This document shows positions 25,058-34,755 of a stretch of DNA of 64,000 bases, one piece after another (position 1 is the first letter of the stretch; each line of letters starts with the position of its first letter). The DNA is from Leptolyngbya sp. PLA1 (GTDB taxonomy: Bacteria > Planctomycetota > Phycisphaerae > Phycisphaerales > UBA1924). The stretch is taken from positions 1 through 64,000 of the forward strand of contig QWIH01000016.1 in NCBI GenBank assembly GCA_021405315.1. The letters are read 5' to 3'. Position numbers and translations under genes: made by a program. The notes under the pieces were generated by a model that saw nothing but the letters and a program-made list of their open reading frames with translations, was not told the origin of the DNA and did no database searches.

Positions 25058-27652
25058 GTGCTGATCCGGATCATCATGATGGTGTGTGCGGGCGCCGGAG
25101 CCGCGAACGCGCAGCTCGTGGTCGGAAACGACCAGTCCAGCGGCGCCACGATCTGGCTTGTCGATGTCTCCGGCGCAAGGCCCCCGCGGGCCTTGGTCAC
25201 GGGCACCGACGCCCGCGTGCGGGCCCTCGCGGCGGATGACGCGGGTCGGGTGCTGTATTGGATCACGCCGACCGGCATGTTCCGGGCCGACTACACGCCG
25301 AGCGGGTTGCTGACACCCGTGTCGCTGGGGCCGATCACCGGGCTCACACGCTCGGTCCTCGGGCTGGGGTATGACGTGCAGGGCGCGAGGCTGATCGGGC
25401 AGACGCAGGATGGGCTTGTGCAGATCAACCCGGCAACCGCCGCCGGGACGCCGATCCTCTCGCTGGCGACCCAGGACCTGGGAGGGCTGGACTTTGAGCC
25501 TGTGTCCGGAGTGCTGTACGGCGCGAACGACAGCGTGCTCAGCGGGCCGCTGGGCTCCCGCGGCGTCTATCGGATCGACGCGCCGCTGGAGAGCCCGTCA
25601 TTTTCGCGGGTGGCCCCGTACCCCGGCACGGTGACGGATTTCGATGGGTTGGCAGTGGGGCCGGGCCGGGCATACCTCGTCTACCAGACTTCGGCGGAGC
25701 CCATCCACGTTCTGGACCTGCAGACGGGCCAGTGGGTGCAGACCTTGCCCAACCCCCTCGCGGGATCCGCAACCAGCGCGGGGGCGACGTGGGCGCCCGG
25801 GCTAATGGCCTTGGGGCCCACCGCGGACATCCAGGCGTCGGTCGGAGCGCCCGCGGCTTGCACGCTCCAGCCCGGCGATGTCGCGGAGTTCATCGTTTCC
25901 GTGACAAACCGCGGGCCTCAGGCGGCCGGCGCCGCGGCTGCTATCTCGCTCCCGGCGGACGCCCCTTTCGCGGGCTCAACGCCGACGATGACACCCGCCG
26001 CGGGGGTGCTCCACTGGCAGACGCCGGTGCTGGCTTCCGGAGCGAGCGCGAGCGCGACGGTGCGGGTGGTGCCGCAGAACGCGGGGCCCATCGTGCTTTC
26101 GGTCGCGGCTTCGGGGTCGCTGGAAGACCCGATCGCGTCGAACAACGCGGCGTCCGCCCAGAGCGTCGTGCGGTCGCCGTTGCCCGCGGCGGCGTCGGTG
26201 CGGGCGGTGCTGGTAGAAGGGGCCGGCGTGCCCGGCCTACCGGGAGTCACCATTGCGGCTGAGGGCCTCGGACGCCCGGTGCCGAGCCCGAATGGCCGGT
26301 GGTGGGTGTTGCGAGCCCTCACGACCGACGGCGGAGCGGTCCTGCTGCGTGGCGAGGGCGAGGCGGTGGACGTCGTCGCGCGGACTGGGGGCTGGCCGCA
26401 GATCCCGTCGGCGTTGGGCGGTGCCTGGCCACCCCGGACCATCGATCCCGTGGGGGCGGTGGACGATGCGGGGCGGGTGGCATTCTCGGGTGAAACAGCG
26501 GAGCCGGAATCACTGGACTCCTTCGTGGTGAAGCAGGTACCGGGCGGCTGGGTGCGTGTGGCCCAGGAGGGCGTGGCGGTGCCGGCTCTCGGGCCCAACG
26601 TGTGGTATGGCGCGGCGCGCGGGGGCGTCACCCTCAGCGCCTGGGGGGACACCGCGTTCTACACCTCGCTCCTCGGGCCGGGCACGACACCGACCACCCG
26701 CGAGGCGCTTCTCGCGCTGGATGGCAATCAGTTGCTTGCGAGGTCCGGCGTGATGCTACCCGCGGGGCAGGTGAACGGGGAGTTTGCGCCGTACCGCTCG
26801 TTCGGTGGGCCGGATGACCCGCCGGGCGTGCTGGCAACGGACCCGTGGGGCGCGCGATGGCTGACGCGATGCTCCGTGGACGCCGATGCCTCGCACGACC
26901 GAGTGGCAGTGATGAATGGAGTGGTCATCGCCCAGGAGGGTGCCGCGGGCTTCGAAGCGGGGTGCCTCGGTGCCCCCGACGCACCCGCCGAGTTTCTGGG
27001 AGTCGATGCGTCCGGAAGGTGGTGGCTGGTCGGCGCGTGTGAAGATGGTCGCTCCTGGGTGGCGCTGGACGGGCAGGTCCTGGCCCGGAGCGGCGGGCTG
27101 TTGCCGGGCGGTACAGGGGAGTTGTGGGCGGAAAGCGGTGAGGTGTTTGTCCTCGCCGCCGCCGACGCATCCGGAGGCTTGGTCGTTGGAGGCCGCACCG
27201 CGTCTGGCGGTCTGGCCGGCGAGGCCGTGGTGCGACCGGATGGATCGGTTGTGCTGCGGTCCAACGACGCCGTGGACCTGAATGCGGACGGAGCGTTCAA
27301 CGACGGGTCGTTTGTTCGCGCGATCGTTCCTCATCACGGGTTTATCGATGCCGAGAGCCGTCTCTGGGCGGCGGTGGACCTTCGCAGCATGGACGCGGCG
27401 CTGTGTGCCGCCCCGGACGTCGAGGTGGGACGAGCGCTGGTAGTTGTTCAGGGCCCTGCTCCACCGGCGTGTGACCCTGACCTGAACCAGGACGGGAACG
27501 TGGACCAGGATGACGTGGCATACCTGATCGACGTGGTGGGGGGTGGGGAAAACCCGAACAACATCGACCCGGACTTCAGCGGCGACGGGAACGTTGATCA
27601 GGACGACATTTCGGCCCTGATCAACGCGGTGGGCGGCGGGGGCTGCCCTTAG
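25058..27652 (+). CDS. Secreted DUF11 protein with C-terminal GC-type dockerin
   Basis: 864-residue exported protein. GTG at 25058 is chosen: a GGCGGAGG ribosome site lies 7 nt upstream, and translation then opens with a compact signal peptide ending GAANA before QLVVGND. Residues about 25-255 look like a repeat-rich sensor or propeller region. Residues about 265-375 form a DUF11/CARDB-like beta-sandwich (EFIVSVTNRGPQAAGAA). A long unassigned middle follows. The last 60 residues are CDPDLNQDGNVDQDD, then DFSGDGNVDQDD, ending GGGGCP. Extracellular, attached or complexed through the dockerin module; activity not predictable. Confidence 0.82.
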   Translation: MLIRIIMMVCAGAGAANAQLVVGNDQSSGATIWLVDVSGARPPRALVTGTDARVRALAADDAGRVLYWITPTGMFRADYTPSGLLTPVSLGPITGLTRSVLGLGYDVQGARLIGQTQDGLVQINPATAAGTPILSLATQDLGGLDFEPVSGVLYGANDSVLSGPLGSRGVYRIDAPLESPSFSRVAPYPGTVTDFDGLAVGPGRAYLVYQTSAEPIHVLDLQTGQWVQTLPNPLAGSATSAGATWAPGLMALGPTADIQASVGAPAACTLQPGDVAEFIVSVTNRGPQAAGAAAAISLPADAPFAGSTPTMTPAAGVLHWQTPVLASGASASATVRVVPQNAGPIVLSVAASGSLEDPIASNNAASAQSVVRSPLPAAASVRAVLVEGAGVPGLPGVTIAAEGLGRPVPSPNGRWWVLRALTTDGGAVLLRGEGEAVDVVARTGGWPQIPSALGGAWPPRTIDPVGAVDDAGRVAFSGETAEPESLDSFVVKQVPGGWVRVAQEGVAVPALGPNVWYGAARGGVTLSAWGDTAFYTSLLGPGTTPTTREALLALDGNQLLARSGVMLPAGQVNGEFAPYRSFGGPDDPPGVLATDPWGARWLTRCSVDADASHDRVAVMNGVVIAQEGAAGFEAGCLGAPDAPAEFLGVDASGRWWLVGACEDGRSWVALDGQVLARSGGLLPGGTGELWAESGEVFVLAAADASGGLVVGGRTASGGLAGEAVVRPDGSVVLRSNDAVDLNADGAFNDGSFVRAIVPHHGFIDAESRLWAAVDLRSMDAALCAAPDVEVGRALVVVQGPAPPACDPDLNQDGNVDQDDVAYLIDVVGGGENPNNIDPDFSGDGNVDQDDISALINAVGGGGCP

Positions 27653-27664
27653 GCGGGTCAAGGT

Positions 27665-27697
27665 TTGACTTGCGTTTGGGCGCTGGGTTGGTATACC
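27665..27697 (+). promoter_or_regulatory. Weak promoter candidate upstream of the first M36 gene
   Basis: TTGACT at 27665-27670 and TATACC at 27692-27697, with a long 21-bp spacer. It would leave a leader of about 140 nt before the ATG at 27846. Nothing else stands out in the 193-bp gap. Confidence 0.25.
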
Positions 27698-27845
27698 TAG
27701 TGTGCGACGGTCGCCGCGAGGCGCCCGTGGACGTTGCGTGATCGGACCGTGCGGCCCGCCGCGCCCGGCGACGCGTGATGGGTGTCCCCGCAGGGGTGTC
27801 GATCTGTTCCGGCGTCCGGTGTGAGTTGAACGGAAGGGCTCAGGC

Positions 27846-30800
27846 ATGCGAAACGCGAATCTCGGCGTGGTGTTGACGGCGGCGGCTCTGTTCGGCGCCT
27901 GCGGCTTGGCGATGGGACAGCACGCCCATTCCGAGTGCTGCGGGCAGTCGGCGATGGACTTCGGTCTGCCTCAGTACGACGTCCGTGAACAGGCGGACGG
28001 GAGCGTCTCGAAGCAGGTGGCGGCGTCGATGGCGGCGTACCGCGGGTCCACGGCCTGGCAGAAGCGAGAGGCCTCGGCTGATGCCCTGCGGGCGCTGGTG
28101 CCCAGTGTGAAGATCGACACTGATCCCCGCTACGGCTCGCCCCACTTCGTCCGTTCGGTCTGGCAGTTCATGACCGGACCCTCGAAGGACTCGCCCCGCG
28201 ACGTGGCCCGCGGGTTCGTCAACCACTACTCCGATCTCTTCGGCATCTCGGCGGCGGACCTGGACCGTGCCCGCCTCACCCGCGACTACGAGACCTCCGA
28301 AGGTCTCATGCATCACCTCACCTTCCAGCAGGTGATCGACGGCATCGACGTCTACGGATGCACGCTCATCGCCAACGTGACCGGCCGGGGTGAACTCATC
28401 ACGATCGGCAGCAAGATGGTGCCGAATCCCGCCGCGGTTGATGCCTACCAGCTCGATGCCCACCAGGCCCTGCGGGCGGCTGCCGCGGCCTGCGGCGTGA
28501 CCATCACCACCATGCCCGAGCCCGGCGAGGCCGGCGGCGCCGACGAGCACCGCAAGTGGGTGAACTCCACCGACTTTGCCAACGGGTACGAGATCGAGAC
28601 CAAGAAGGTGTACTTCGCACGCACGCGCGACGAGATCGTGCCCGCGTGGTGGGTGATCGTGCCCGTCAAGGGCCCCGGCAACCAGTACGAGACGATCGTG
28701 GACGCCCGCACGGGCGAGCTGCTCTTCAGGCACAACCTCACGGTCTGGGAGACGACCCAGCCCGCGACGTACCGCGTCTACCCGCTGGACTCTCCGGCGC
28801 CCTGGAGCCCGGGCCCGGCGACCCCGGATGGCGCTCAGGCACCGTTCGTCGAGCGGCAGCTCATCACCGTGCAGCCGCAGGAGATCTCGCCCTACTCGCC
28901 CAACGGCTGGATCAACGACGGCGACAACCGAACCGTGGGCAACAACGTCGACGCGTACTCCGACGCCGCGAACGACAACACGGGCAGCGACGCGGATCGG
29001 GCGGTCGGCACCGCCGCCCCCGGGCGGGTGTTCGACTTCGTCCACGATGTCAACCAGGCCCCCGGCGGGTTCAAGGACGCTGCTGTGACGAACCTTTTCG
29101 TCGCGTGCAACCGGTACCACGACCGGCTCTATGCCATGGGCTTCAACGAAGCCGCGGGCAACTTCCAGACCCTCAATATCTCAGGTCAGGGCGTCGGGGG
29201 CGACGCCGTGCGGGCTGAGGCGATGGACGGGAGCGGCACGAACAACGCGAACTGGTCGAGCACCGGCGCGGACGGCAGCACCGCACGCACCCAGATGTAC
29301 ATCTTTACGGGCCCCGCGCCGGCACGCAACGGCACGCTGGACAACGACGTGGTGTACCACGAGCTCTCGCACGGCCTCTCGATCCGCCTTCACAACGGGC
29401 TGACGGGCACCCAGAGCCGCAGCATGGGCGAGGGCTGGGGCGACTTCTACGGCACGTGCCTCAACGCCGAGCCTACCGACGATTTCAACGGCGTCTACAC
29501 CACCGGCGGCTGGGTCACCAAGCAGTTCCTCTCGGCGACGTTCCTCACCAACTACTACTACGGCATCCGGCGGTTCCCGTACTCCACCGACATGCTGAAG
29601 AACCCCTACACCTTCGCTGACATCGACCCGAACCAGTACGCCATCGGCAATGTCTCCACGGCGCCGAGCCCCGTGATCGGTTCGACCTCCGGGTCGGCCA
29701 ACGAAGTGCACAACGCCGGCGAGGTGTGGTGCAACACGCTCCTCGAATGCCGCGCCTCCATGGGCATCGACGAGGGCTACGCCGCCAACCAGATCATCAT
29801 GCAGCTCGCGGTCGACGGCATGAAGCTTGCGCCTGACGGCACGCCGGACTTCCTCGATGAGCGCGACGGCATCCTCGCCGCCGACCTCGTCCGCTATGGC
29901 GGGGCGCACCAGTACCGCCTCTGGCAGGCGTTCGCCAAGCGCGGCATGGGCGAGACCGCGGTCTCGCCGGACTCCAGCACCAACGGCATCGTGGAATCGT
30001 TCGTCCTCCCGGTCCGCGTCGACTTCTCGTTCCCCGACGGCACCCCCGAGCAGTTCGGTGCCGACGCCCCCACCTCGTTCCGCGTGCTGGCCTCACCCTT
30101 CAACCTCACCATCAACCCCGGCCCGGGCACCCTCTTCTACTCGATCGACGGCGGGACCTTCAACTCCGTGCCCATGCCTCAGACGGGGCCGGGCGAATAC
30201 CTGGCGACGGTCCCGGCCTCGCCCTGCTTCTCCACGGTGCGGTTCTACCTGGCTCTCAGCACCAACGTGGGTCAGCAGACCGGCCCCCGCAACGCGCCGG
30301 TCGGGTTCTTCCAGGGTTTGACCTACTCCGGCACCACCGAGTTCTCCAACCAGACGTTCGAGACCGATCCCGGCTGGACGGTGCAGAACACCGCGGTGCC
30401 CTCCACCGTCACGTTCCTGGGCGGCTGGACCCGGATGGACCCGGAGCCGACCTTCAACGGCACGCAGCTCTTCCAGCCCGGTGACGACCACACGCCGGCC
30501 CCCGGGAGCATGTGCTGGGTGACCGACGGCCGGGCGGGGACCACGGTCGGCCAGTGGGACGTCGACAACGGGTACACCGTGCTGACCACGCCGACGATCG
30601 ATCTGTCCTCCGCCCCGCTGGTGGTGGTGGAGTACTGGCGCTGGTTTGCCTCCTACTCCGCCGGCGCCACCGGGCACCTGGACCCCTTCACGGTCGAGGT
30701 TTCCAACAACAACGGCGCATCCTGGCAGGTCGCGGACAGCGTGCCGGTCGGCTCGCCCATCGTCTACGACTGGGTGCGTTCCCAGTTCACGATGTCGGCC

Positions 30801-31115
30801 GCGACCATTCCGACAAGTGCCCAGGTGAAGTTCCGGTTCCGTGCGGAGGACTCGGGTACGGCACAGAACTTCGTCGAGGCCGCCATCGATGACTTCAAGA
30901 TCTTCCGCTACGAGTGCAGCACCGGGCCCTCCTGCGACCCGGACTACAACCAGGACGGGAACGTTGATCAGGACGACGTGCGGTACCTCGTCGGGGTCAT
31001 CGCGGGCGGGCCAAACCCGACCGGCCGCGACGCCGACTTCAACCAGGACGGCAACGTCGACCAGGACGATTACGCCGCGCTGGTGAACGTCGTGGCTGGT
31101 GGCGACTGCCCGTAA
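27846..31115 (+). CDS. Secreted M36 (fungalysin-type) metallopeptidase with GC-type dockerin
   Basis: 1089 residues. A signal peptide at about 1-25 ends LAMGQ. A prodomain of roughly 300 residues, FTP/PepSY-like, precedes the catalytic domain. Zinc site: H505-ELS-H509 within YHELSHGLSIRL, with the third ligand E529 in GEGWGDFYG, the fungalysin pattern. A C-terminal beta-domain spans about 720-1025. Residues 1030-1089 are the GC dockerin, CDPDYNQDGNVDQDD and DFNQDGNVDQDD, ending GGDCP. Expected to be an extracellular endopeptidase released from its propeptide. A close paralogue follows. The long 5' leader has no strong ribosome site, so translation control is unclear. Confidence 0.92.
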   Translation: MRNANLGVVLTAAALFGACGLAMGQHAHSECCGQSAMDFGLPQYDVREQADGSVSKQVAASMAAYRGSTAWQKREASADALRALVPSVKIDTDPRYGSPHFVRSVWQFMTGPSKDSPRDVARGFVNHYSDLFGISAADLDRARLTRDYETSEGLMHHLTFQQVIDGIDVYGCTLIANVTGRGELITIGSKMVPNPAAVDAYQLDAHQALRAAAAACGVTITTMPEPGEAGGADEHRKWVNSTDFANGYEIETKKVYFARTRDEIVPAWWVIVPVKGPGNQYETIVDARTGELLFRHNLTVWETTQPATYRVYPLDSPAPWSPGPATPDGAQAPFVERQLITVQPQEISPYSPNGWINDGDNRTVGNNVDAYSDAANDNTGSDADRAVGTAAPGRVFDFVHDVNQAPGGFKDAAVTNLFVACNRYHDRLYAMGFNEAAGNFQTLNISGQGVGGDAVRAEAMDGSGTNNANWSSTGADGSTARTQMYIFTGPAPARNGTLDNDVVYHELSHGLSIRLHNGLTGTQSRSMGEGWGDFYGTCLNAEPTDDFNGVYTTGGWVTKQFLSATFLTNYYYGIRRFPYSTDMLKNPYTFADIDPNQYAIGNVSTAPSPVIGSTSGSANEVHNAGEVWCNTLLECRASMGIDEGYAANQIIMQLAVDGMKLAPDGTPDFLDERDGILAADLVRYGGAHQYRLWQAFAKRGMGETAVSPDSSTNGIVESFVLPVRVDFSFPDGTPEQFGADAPTSFRVLASPFNLTINPGPGTLFYSIDGGTFNSVPMPQTGPGEYLATVPASPCFSTVRFYLALSTNVGQQTGPRNAPVGFFQGLTYSGTTEFSNQTFETDPGWTVQNTAVPSTVTFLGGWTRMDPEPTFNGTQLFQPGDDHTPAPGSMCWVTDGRAGTTVGQWDVDNGYTVLTTPTIDLSSAPLVVVEYWRWFASYSAGATGHLDPFTVEVSNNNGASWQVADSVPVGSPIVYDWVRSQFTMSAATIPTSAQVKFRFRAEDSGTAQNFVEAAIDDFKIFRYECSTGPSCDPDYNQDGNVDQDDVRYLVGVIAGGPNPTGRDADFNQDGNVDQDDYAALVNVVAGGDCP

Positions 31116-31421
31116 GCCGGTGGCGGTGATGCTTTTCCCGGGGTCGGCGCGTAACGGCGCCGACCCCTTTGCGTAGGGATGGGGCGAGGTCTTTCGTCCG
31201 ACGTCGCCGGGCCGGTTACGGAACGTGCGTTCGCGGAGATCAGGAGGTTTCCGGGGGTTCGGCTCAAGAATGTCCGGTAACGAAGCGATGGAGTGCGGCC
31301 CGGTGCCTTTCAGGCCGGCCGCGGGGGACCGTGGCATCCAGCGGGTCTGTTCGTGCAGCGTTCGGATTGTTCCAGGCGGGCGACACAGGTGCCTCGGTTC
31401 CGGGGCGCGAAAGGGGAAGCG
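31116..31421 (+). other. 306-bp intergenic region between the two M36 genes
   Basis: Holds a strong terminator near its start (31140-31170), then about 250 bp of GC-rich DNA forming the 5' region of the second M36 gene. That part has a GGGGAAG ribosome site at 31413-31419 but no promoter I can defend and no alternative gene. Confidence 0.6.
31140..31170 (+). terminator. Hairpin terminator of the first M36 gene
   Basis: 11-bp perfect stem GGGGTCGGCGC / GCGCCGACCCC with a 6-nt loop, followed by TTT. Confidence 0.8.
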
Positions 31422-34400
31422 ATGAACGGAGAGATCAGGGGTCGTCGGGTGTTGGCGTCCGTGGTGACGGTGCTTGCGCTGGTCGCGGGCAAGGCGGTGG
31501 CGTCGGAGCCTCACATGCATGGCGACGAGGTGTGCAATCACGAGCACGGCCTCCCCTTCTTTGATGTGAAGTTCGGCCAGCAGGACATTCCCACGCAGGC
31601 GGCGCTCGCCGCGGTGGCGAACTGGAAGAAGACGCCCGCCTATCAGGCGAAGCTGGATGACGAGGCGGCGCTCCGCGCGATGGTCCGCGACATCCGGATC
31701 GACGAGCACTGGGCGCTCGGCTCTGCGCAGTATGTCCGCTCCACGGCCTCGTTCCTCACCGGCCCTTCGAAGGCCGCGCCCCGTGACGTCGTGCGTGGCT
31801 GGTTCGCCGCTCACCAGGGCCTGATGGAGCTGGACCTCGCGGAGCTGGATTCGTTCCCGCTCACCAGGGACTTTGACACCCACGACGGGCTCATGCACCA
31901 CTTCACGTGGCAGCAGCGGGTCAACGGTCTTGATCTGTACGGCGCCGAACTGAAGGCCAGCGTCACGGGCCGGGGCGAGTTGATGAACGTCGGGAGCACG
32001 ATGATCCCGACCAAGGGGCTCTCGATCCCCGCGCCGGTCCTGAGCGATCTGGACGCGATCCGCGCCGCCGCGGCGAACGTGGGAATCACGCTCACCGCCG
32101 ATCCGACGCCCGGCCCCGCGTCCGGCGATGAGGAGAAGCGGACGTGGACGGCGTCCAAGGACTTCGGCAACCAGGACCCGATCGAGTCGCGACGCGTGTA
32201 CTTCGCCCGGAACCGGGGCGAGGTGGTGCCGGCTTGGTACGTGGTCATCCCCGTGCCGGGCCCCGGCAACACCTACGAGATGGTGGTGGACGCGGTGAAC
32301 GGCGAAACGCTGTATCGCTGGAACCGCCTCCAGTGGGACACGACGCAGTCGATCACCATGCGTGTCTACCCGAAGGACAGCCCCGCGCCGGGCTCGCCCG
32401 GCCGCGCCCTGCCCGACGGCGGGCAGTTCGCCCACGTCTCGCGGAGCCTGCTCACGGTGACTCCGGCCCAGATGGCCCCGTTCTCGCCGAACGGCTGGAT
32501 CAACGACGGCGATAACCGCTCCGTCGGAAACAACGTCGACGCCTACACCGACGCCGCGAACGACAACACCGCCAGCGACGCGGACCGCGCCACCGGGACC
32601 GCCGCGCCGGGGCGCGTGTTTGACTTCACCGCGAATATCGGCTTTGAGAGCGGGGACGCGCCCAGCGTCTACCGAGACGCGGCGATCACGCAACTCTTCT
32701 ACAACAGCAACCACTACCACGACCGCCTGTACGCCTTCGGGTTCAACGAAGCCGCCCGCAACTTCCAGACGACCAACTTCACCGGTCAGGGTGTGGGCGG
32801 CGATCCCGTCCGCGCCGAAGCCCAGGACGGCAGCGGCACCAACAACGCCAACTTCGGCACCAGCGGCACCGACGGCTCGGGCGCCCGCTGCCAGATGTAC
32901 GTCTGGACCGGACCCACGCCAGATCGCGACGGCGATTTCGACACCGAGATCATCTATCACGAACTGTCGCACGGACTCTCCATCCGCCTCCACGGCGGCG
33001 GGCTGACCGGCACCCAGGGTGGCGGCATGGGCGAGGGTTGGGGCGACTTCTTCGGCATCTGCCTCAACGCCGAGCCGTCCGACGACTTCTCCGCCGTCTA
33101 CGCCATGGGCGGCTACGGCACCTACCTCGGCTCCGCCGGCTACACGAACAACTATCACTACGGCATCCGCCGCTTCCCGTACTCCATCGACTTCGCCAAG
33201 AGCCCCCTCACCTACGCCGATTGTGACACCGCCCAGTACAACGCCGACGGCGTGGCCCGCGGGCCCTTCGGCTCCGCGACCGCGAATGCGGTCCACAACC
33301 TCGGAGACATCTGGTGCAACGTGCTCCTGGGTGTTCGGCGCGAACTCGCCATCAGCGAGGGCTTCGCCGCCAACGACATCCTCATGCAGCTCGTCGTGGA
33401 CGGCATGAAGCTGGCCCCGTCGGCCCCCAACATGCTCCAGGAGCGTGACGGGATCCTCCAGGCCGACATGACCCGCTACGGCGGGGCCCACCAGGCCGCG
33501 CTGTGGCGCGGGTTCGCACGCCGCGGGCTTGGCTTCAGCGCCACCAGCCCCACCGGCGGCGCCACCGCCGGCATCGTCGAGGCCTTTGACACGCCCCAGC
33601 GAGTGGACATCACGTTCCCCTCGGGCACGCCCTCCCAGCTCGACCCCGGCTCCACCACCAGCTTCCAGGTCCGCTTCACCCCGGTGGATGTCACCCTCAC
33701 CTCCGGCACACAACAGCTCTTCTATTCGGTGAACGGCGGCGGGTTCACGGGTGTTTCCATGGCGCCCCTGGGCGGCGAGTTCTACCAGGCCACCCTGCCC
33801 GGCCTCTCCTGCTTCGACAACGTTCGCTTCTACGTGCAGACGGGCTCGTCCATCGGCAACCAGGTCAGTCCCGCGGGCGCGCCGGCAAGCACCTTCTCCG
33901 CAACCGTGCTGACCGGCACCAACGTCTTCTTCGCGGACGACATGGAGATCGACCGCGGGTGGGCCGGTGGCCAGCCCGGCGACACCGCCACCACGGGCAT
34001 CTGGAACCGCATGGACCCGGAGGCGACCGCCGCGCAGCCGGGCGATGACGTCTCCAACCCCGGCACGATCTGCTGGGTCACCAACGGCGTCGCGGGCGCC
34101 TCCGTGGGCGCGAACGACGTCGACGGCGGGTTCACCACGCTGCTCTCGCCGGCGCTCGCCCTTGCAGGCCAGCCCAACGCCACCATCTCCTACTGGCGCT
34201 GGTACTCCAACAGCGCCGGCAGTGCGCCAAACGCGGACACCTTCCGCGTCGAGATCTCCGCCAACGGCACCTCCAACTGGGTGCCGCTCGAAACCGTCGG
34301 ACCCGTCGCCGAGTCCGGCGGGGGGTGGATCTTCCACTCCGCCCGCGTGGGCGACTTCGTCACCCCCACGAACACCACGCGCGTGCGCTTCATCGCGGAT

Positions 34401-34664
34401 GACAGCGGCACCGGCTCGGTCGTCGAGGCCGCCGTCGATGAGTTCCGCGTGGTCCAGCCCGTCTGCGTGCCTCCGCAGCCCTGCGATCCGGACTTCAACC
34501 AGGACGGAAACGTCGACCAGGATGACGTGAACTACCTGATCAACGTCATCGGCGGCGGGGCCAACCCCAGCGGCGCCGATCCGGACTTCAACCAGGACGG
34601 CAACGTCGATCAGGACGACGTCTCGGCGCTCATCAACGTGGTCGCCGGCGGCGACTGCCCGTAA
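31422..34664 (+). CDS. Second M36 (fungalysin-type) metallopeptidase with GC-type dockerin
   Basis: 1080-residue paralogue of the preceding protein, in the same order: signal peptide (about 1-28), prodomain, catalytic domain, beta-domain, dockerin. Zinc site H513-ELS-H517 (YHELSHGLSIRL) and E538 in GEGWGDFFG. The mature N-terminal region WINDGDN-R-VGNNVDAY is nearly identical between the two, while prodomains and C-terminal beta-domains differ more. It ends CDPDFNQDGNVDQDD, DFNQDGNVDQDD, GGDCP. A His-rich patch after the signal peptide (HMHGDEVCNHEHG) resembles HAHSECCG in the first copy. Start at ATG 31422 by the GGGGAAG site; a longer frame was rejected. It probably arose by tandem duplication. 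Confidence 0.92.
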   Translation: MNGEIRGRRVLASVVTVLALVAGKAVASEPHMHGDEVCNHEHGLPFFDVKFGQQDIPTQAALAAVANWKKTPAYQAKLDDEAALRAMVRDIRIDEHWALGSAQYVRSTASFLTGPSKAAPRDVVRGWFAAHQGLMELDLAELDSFPLTRDFDTHDGLMHHFTWQQRVNGLDLYGAELKASVTGRGELMNVGSTMIPTKGLSIPAPVLSDLDAIRAAAANVGITLTADPTPGPASGDEEKRTWTASKDFGNQDPIESRRVYFARNRGEVVPAWYVVIPVPGPGNTYEMVVDAVNGETLYRWNRLQWDTTQSITMRVYPKDSPAPGSPGRALPDGGQFAHVSRSLLTVTPAQMAPFSPNGWINDGDNRSVGNNVDAYTDAANDNTASDADRATGTAAPGRVFDFTANIGFESGDAPSVYRDAAITQLFYNSNHYHDRLYAFGFNEAARNFQTTNFTGQGVGGDPVRAEAQDGSGTNNANFGTSGTDGSGARCQMYVWTGPTPDRDGDFDTEIIYHELSHGLSIRLHGGGLTGTQGGGMGEGWGDFFGICLNAEPSDDFSAVYAMGGYGTYLGSAGYTNNYHYGIRRFPYSIDFAKSPLTYADCDTAQYNADGVARGPFGSATANAVHNLGDIWCNVLLGVRRELAISEGFAANDILMQLVVDGMKLAPSAPNMLQERDGILQADMTRYGGAHQAALWRGFARRGLGFSATSPTGGATAGIVEAFDTPQRVDITFPSGTPSQLDPGSTTSFQVRFTPVDVTLTSGTQQLFYSVNGGGFTGVSMAPLGGEFYQATLPGLSCFDNVRFYVQTGSSIGNQVSPAGAPASTFSATVLTGTNVFFADDMEIDRGWAGGQPGDTATTGIWNRMDPEATAAQPGDDVSNPGTICWVTNGVAGASVGANDVDGGFTTLLSPALALAGQPNATISYWRWYSNSAGSAPNADTFRVEISANGTSNWVPLETVGPVAESGGGWIFHSARVGDFVTPTNTTRVRFIADDSGTGSVVEAAVDEFRVVQPVCVPPQPCDPDFNQDGNVDQDDVNYLINVIGGGANPSGADPDFNQDGNVDQDDVSALINVVAGGDCP

Positions 34665-34674
34665 CACGAGACCC

Positions 34675-34708
34675 ACACTCGGGGGGAGGAAGCTCCCCCC
34701 GGGTGTTT
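34675..34708 (+). terminator. Hairpin terminator of the second M36 gene
   Basis: 14-bp stem (one G-T wobble) from 34675-34688 to 34693-34706, tetraloop GAAG, then TTT. Confidence 0.82.
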
Positions 34709-34755
34709 GCCCTCCACGCCCGCGGTCGTTGTTCCACGCCCCTCGAGGACGCCTC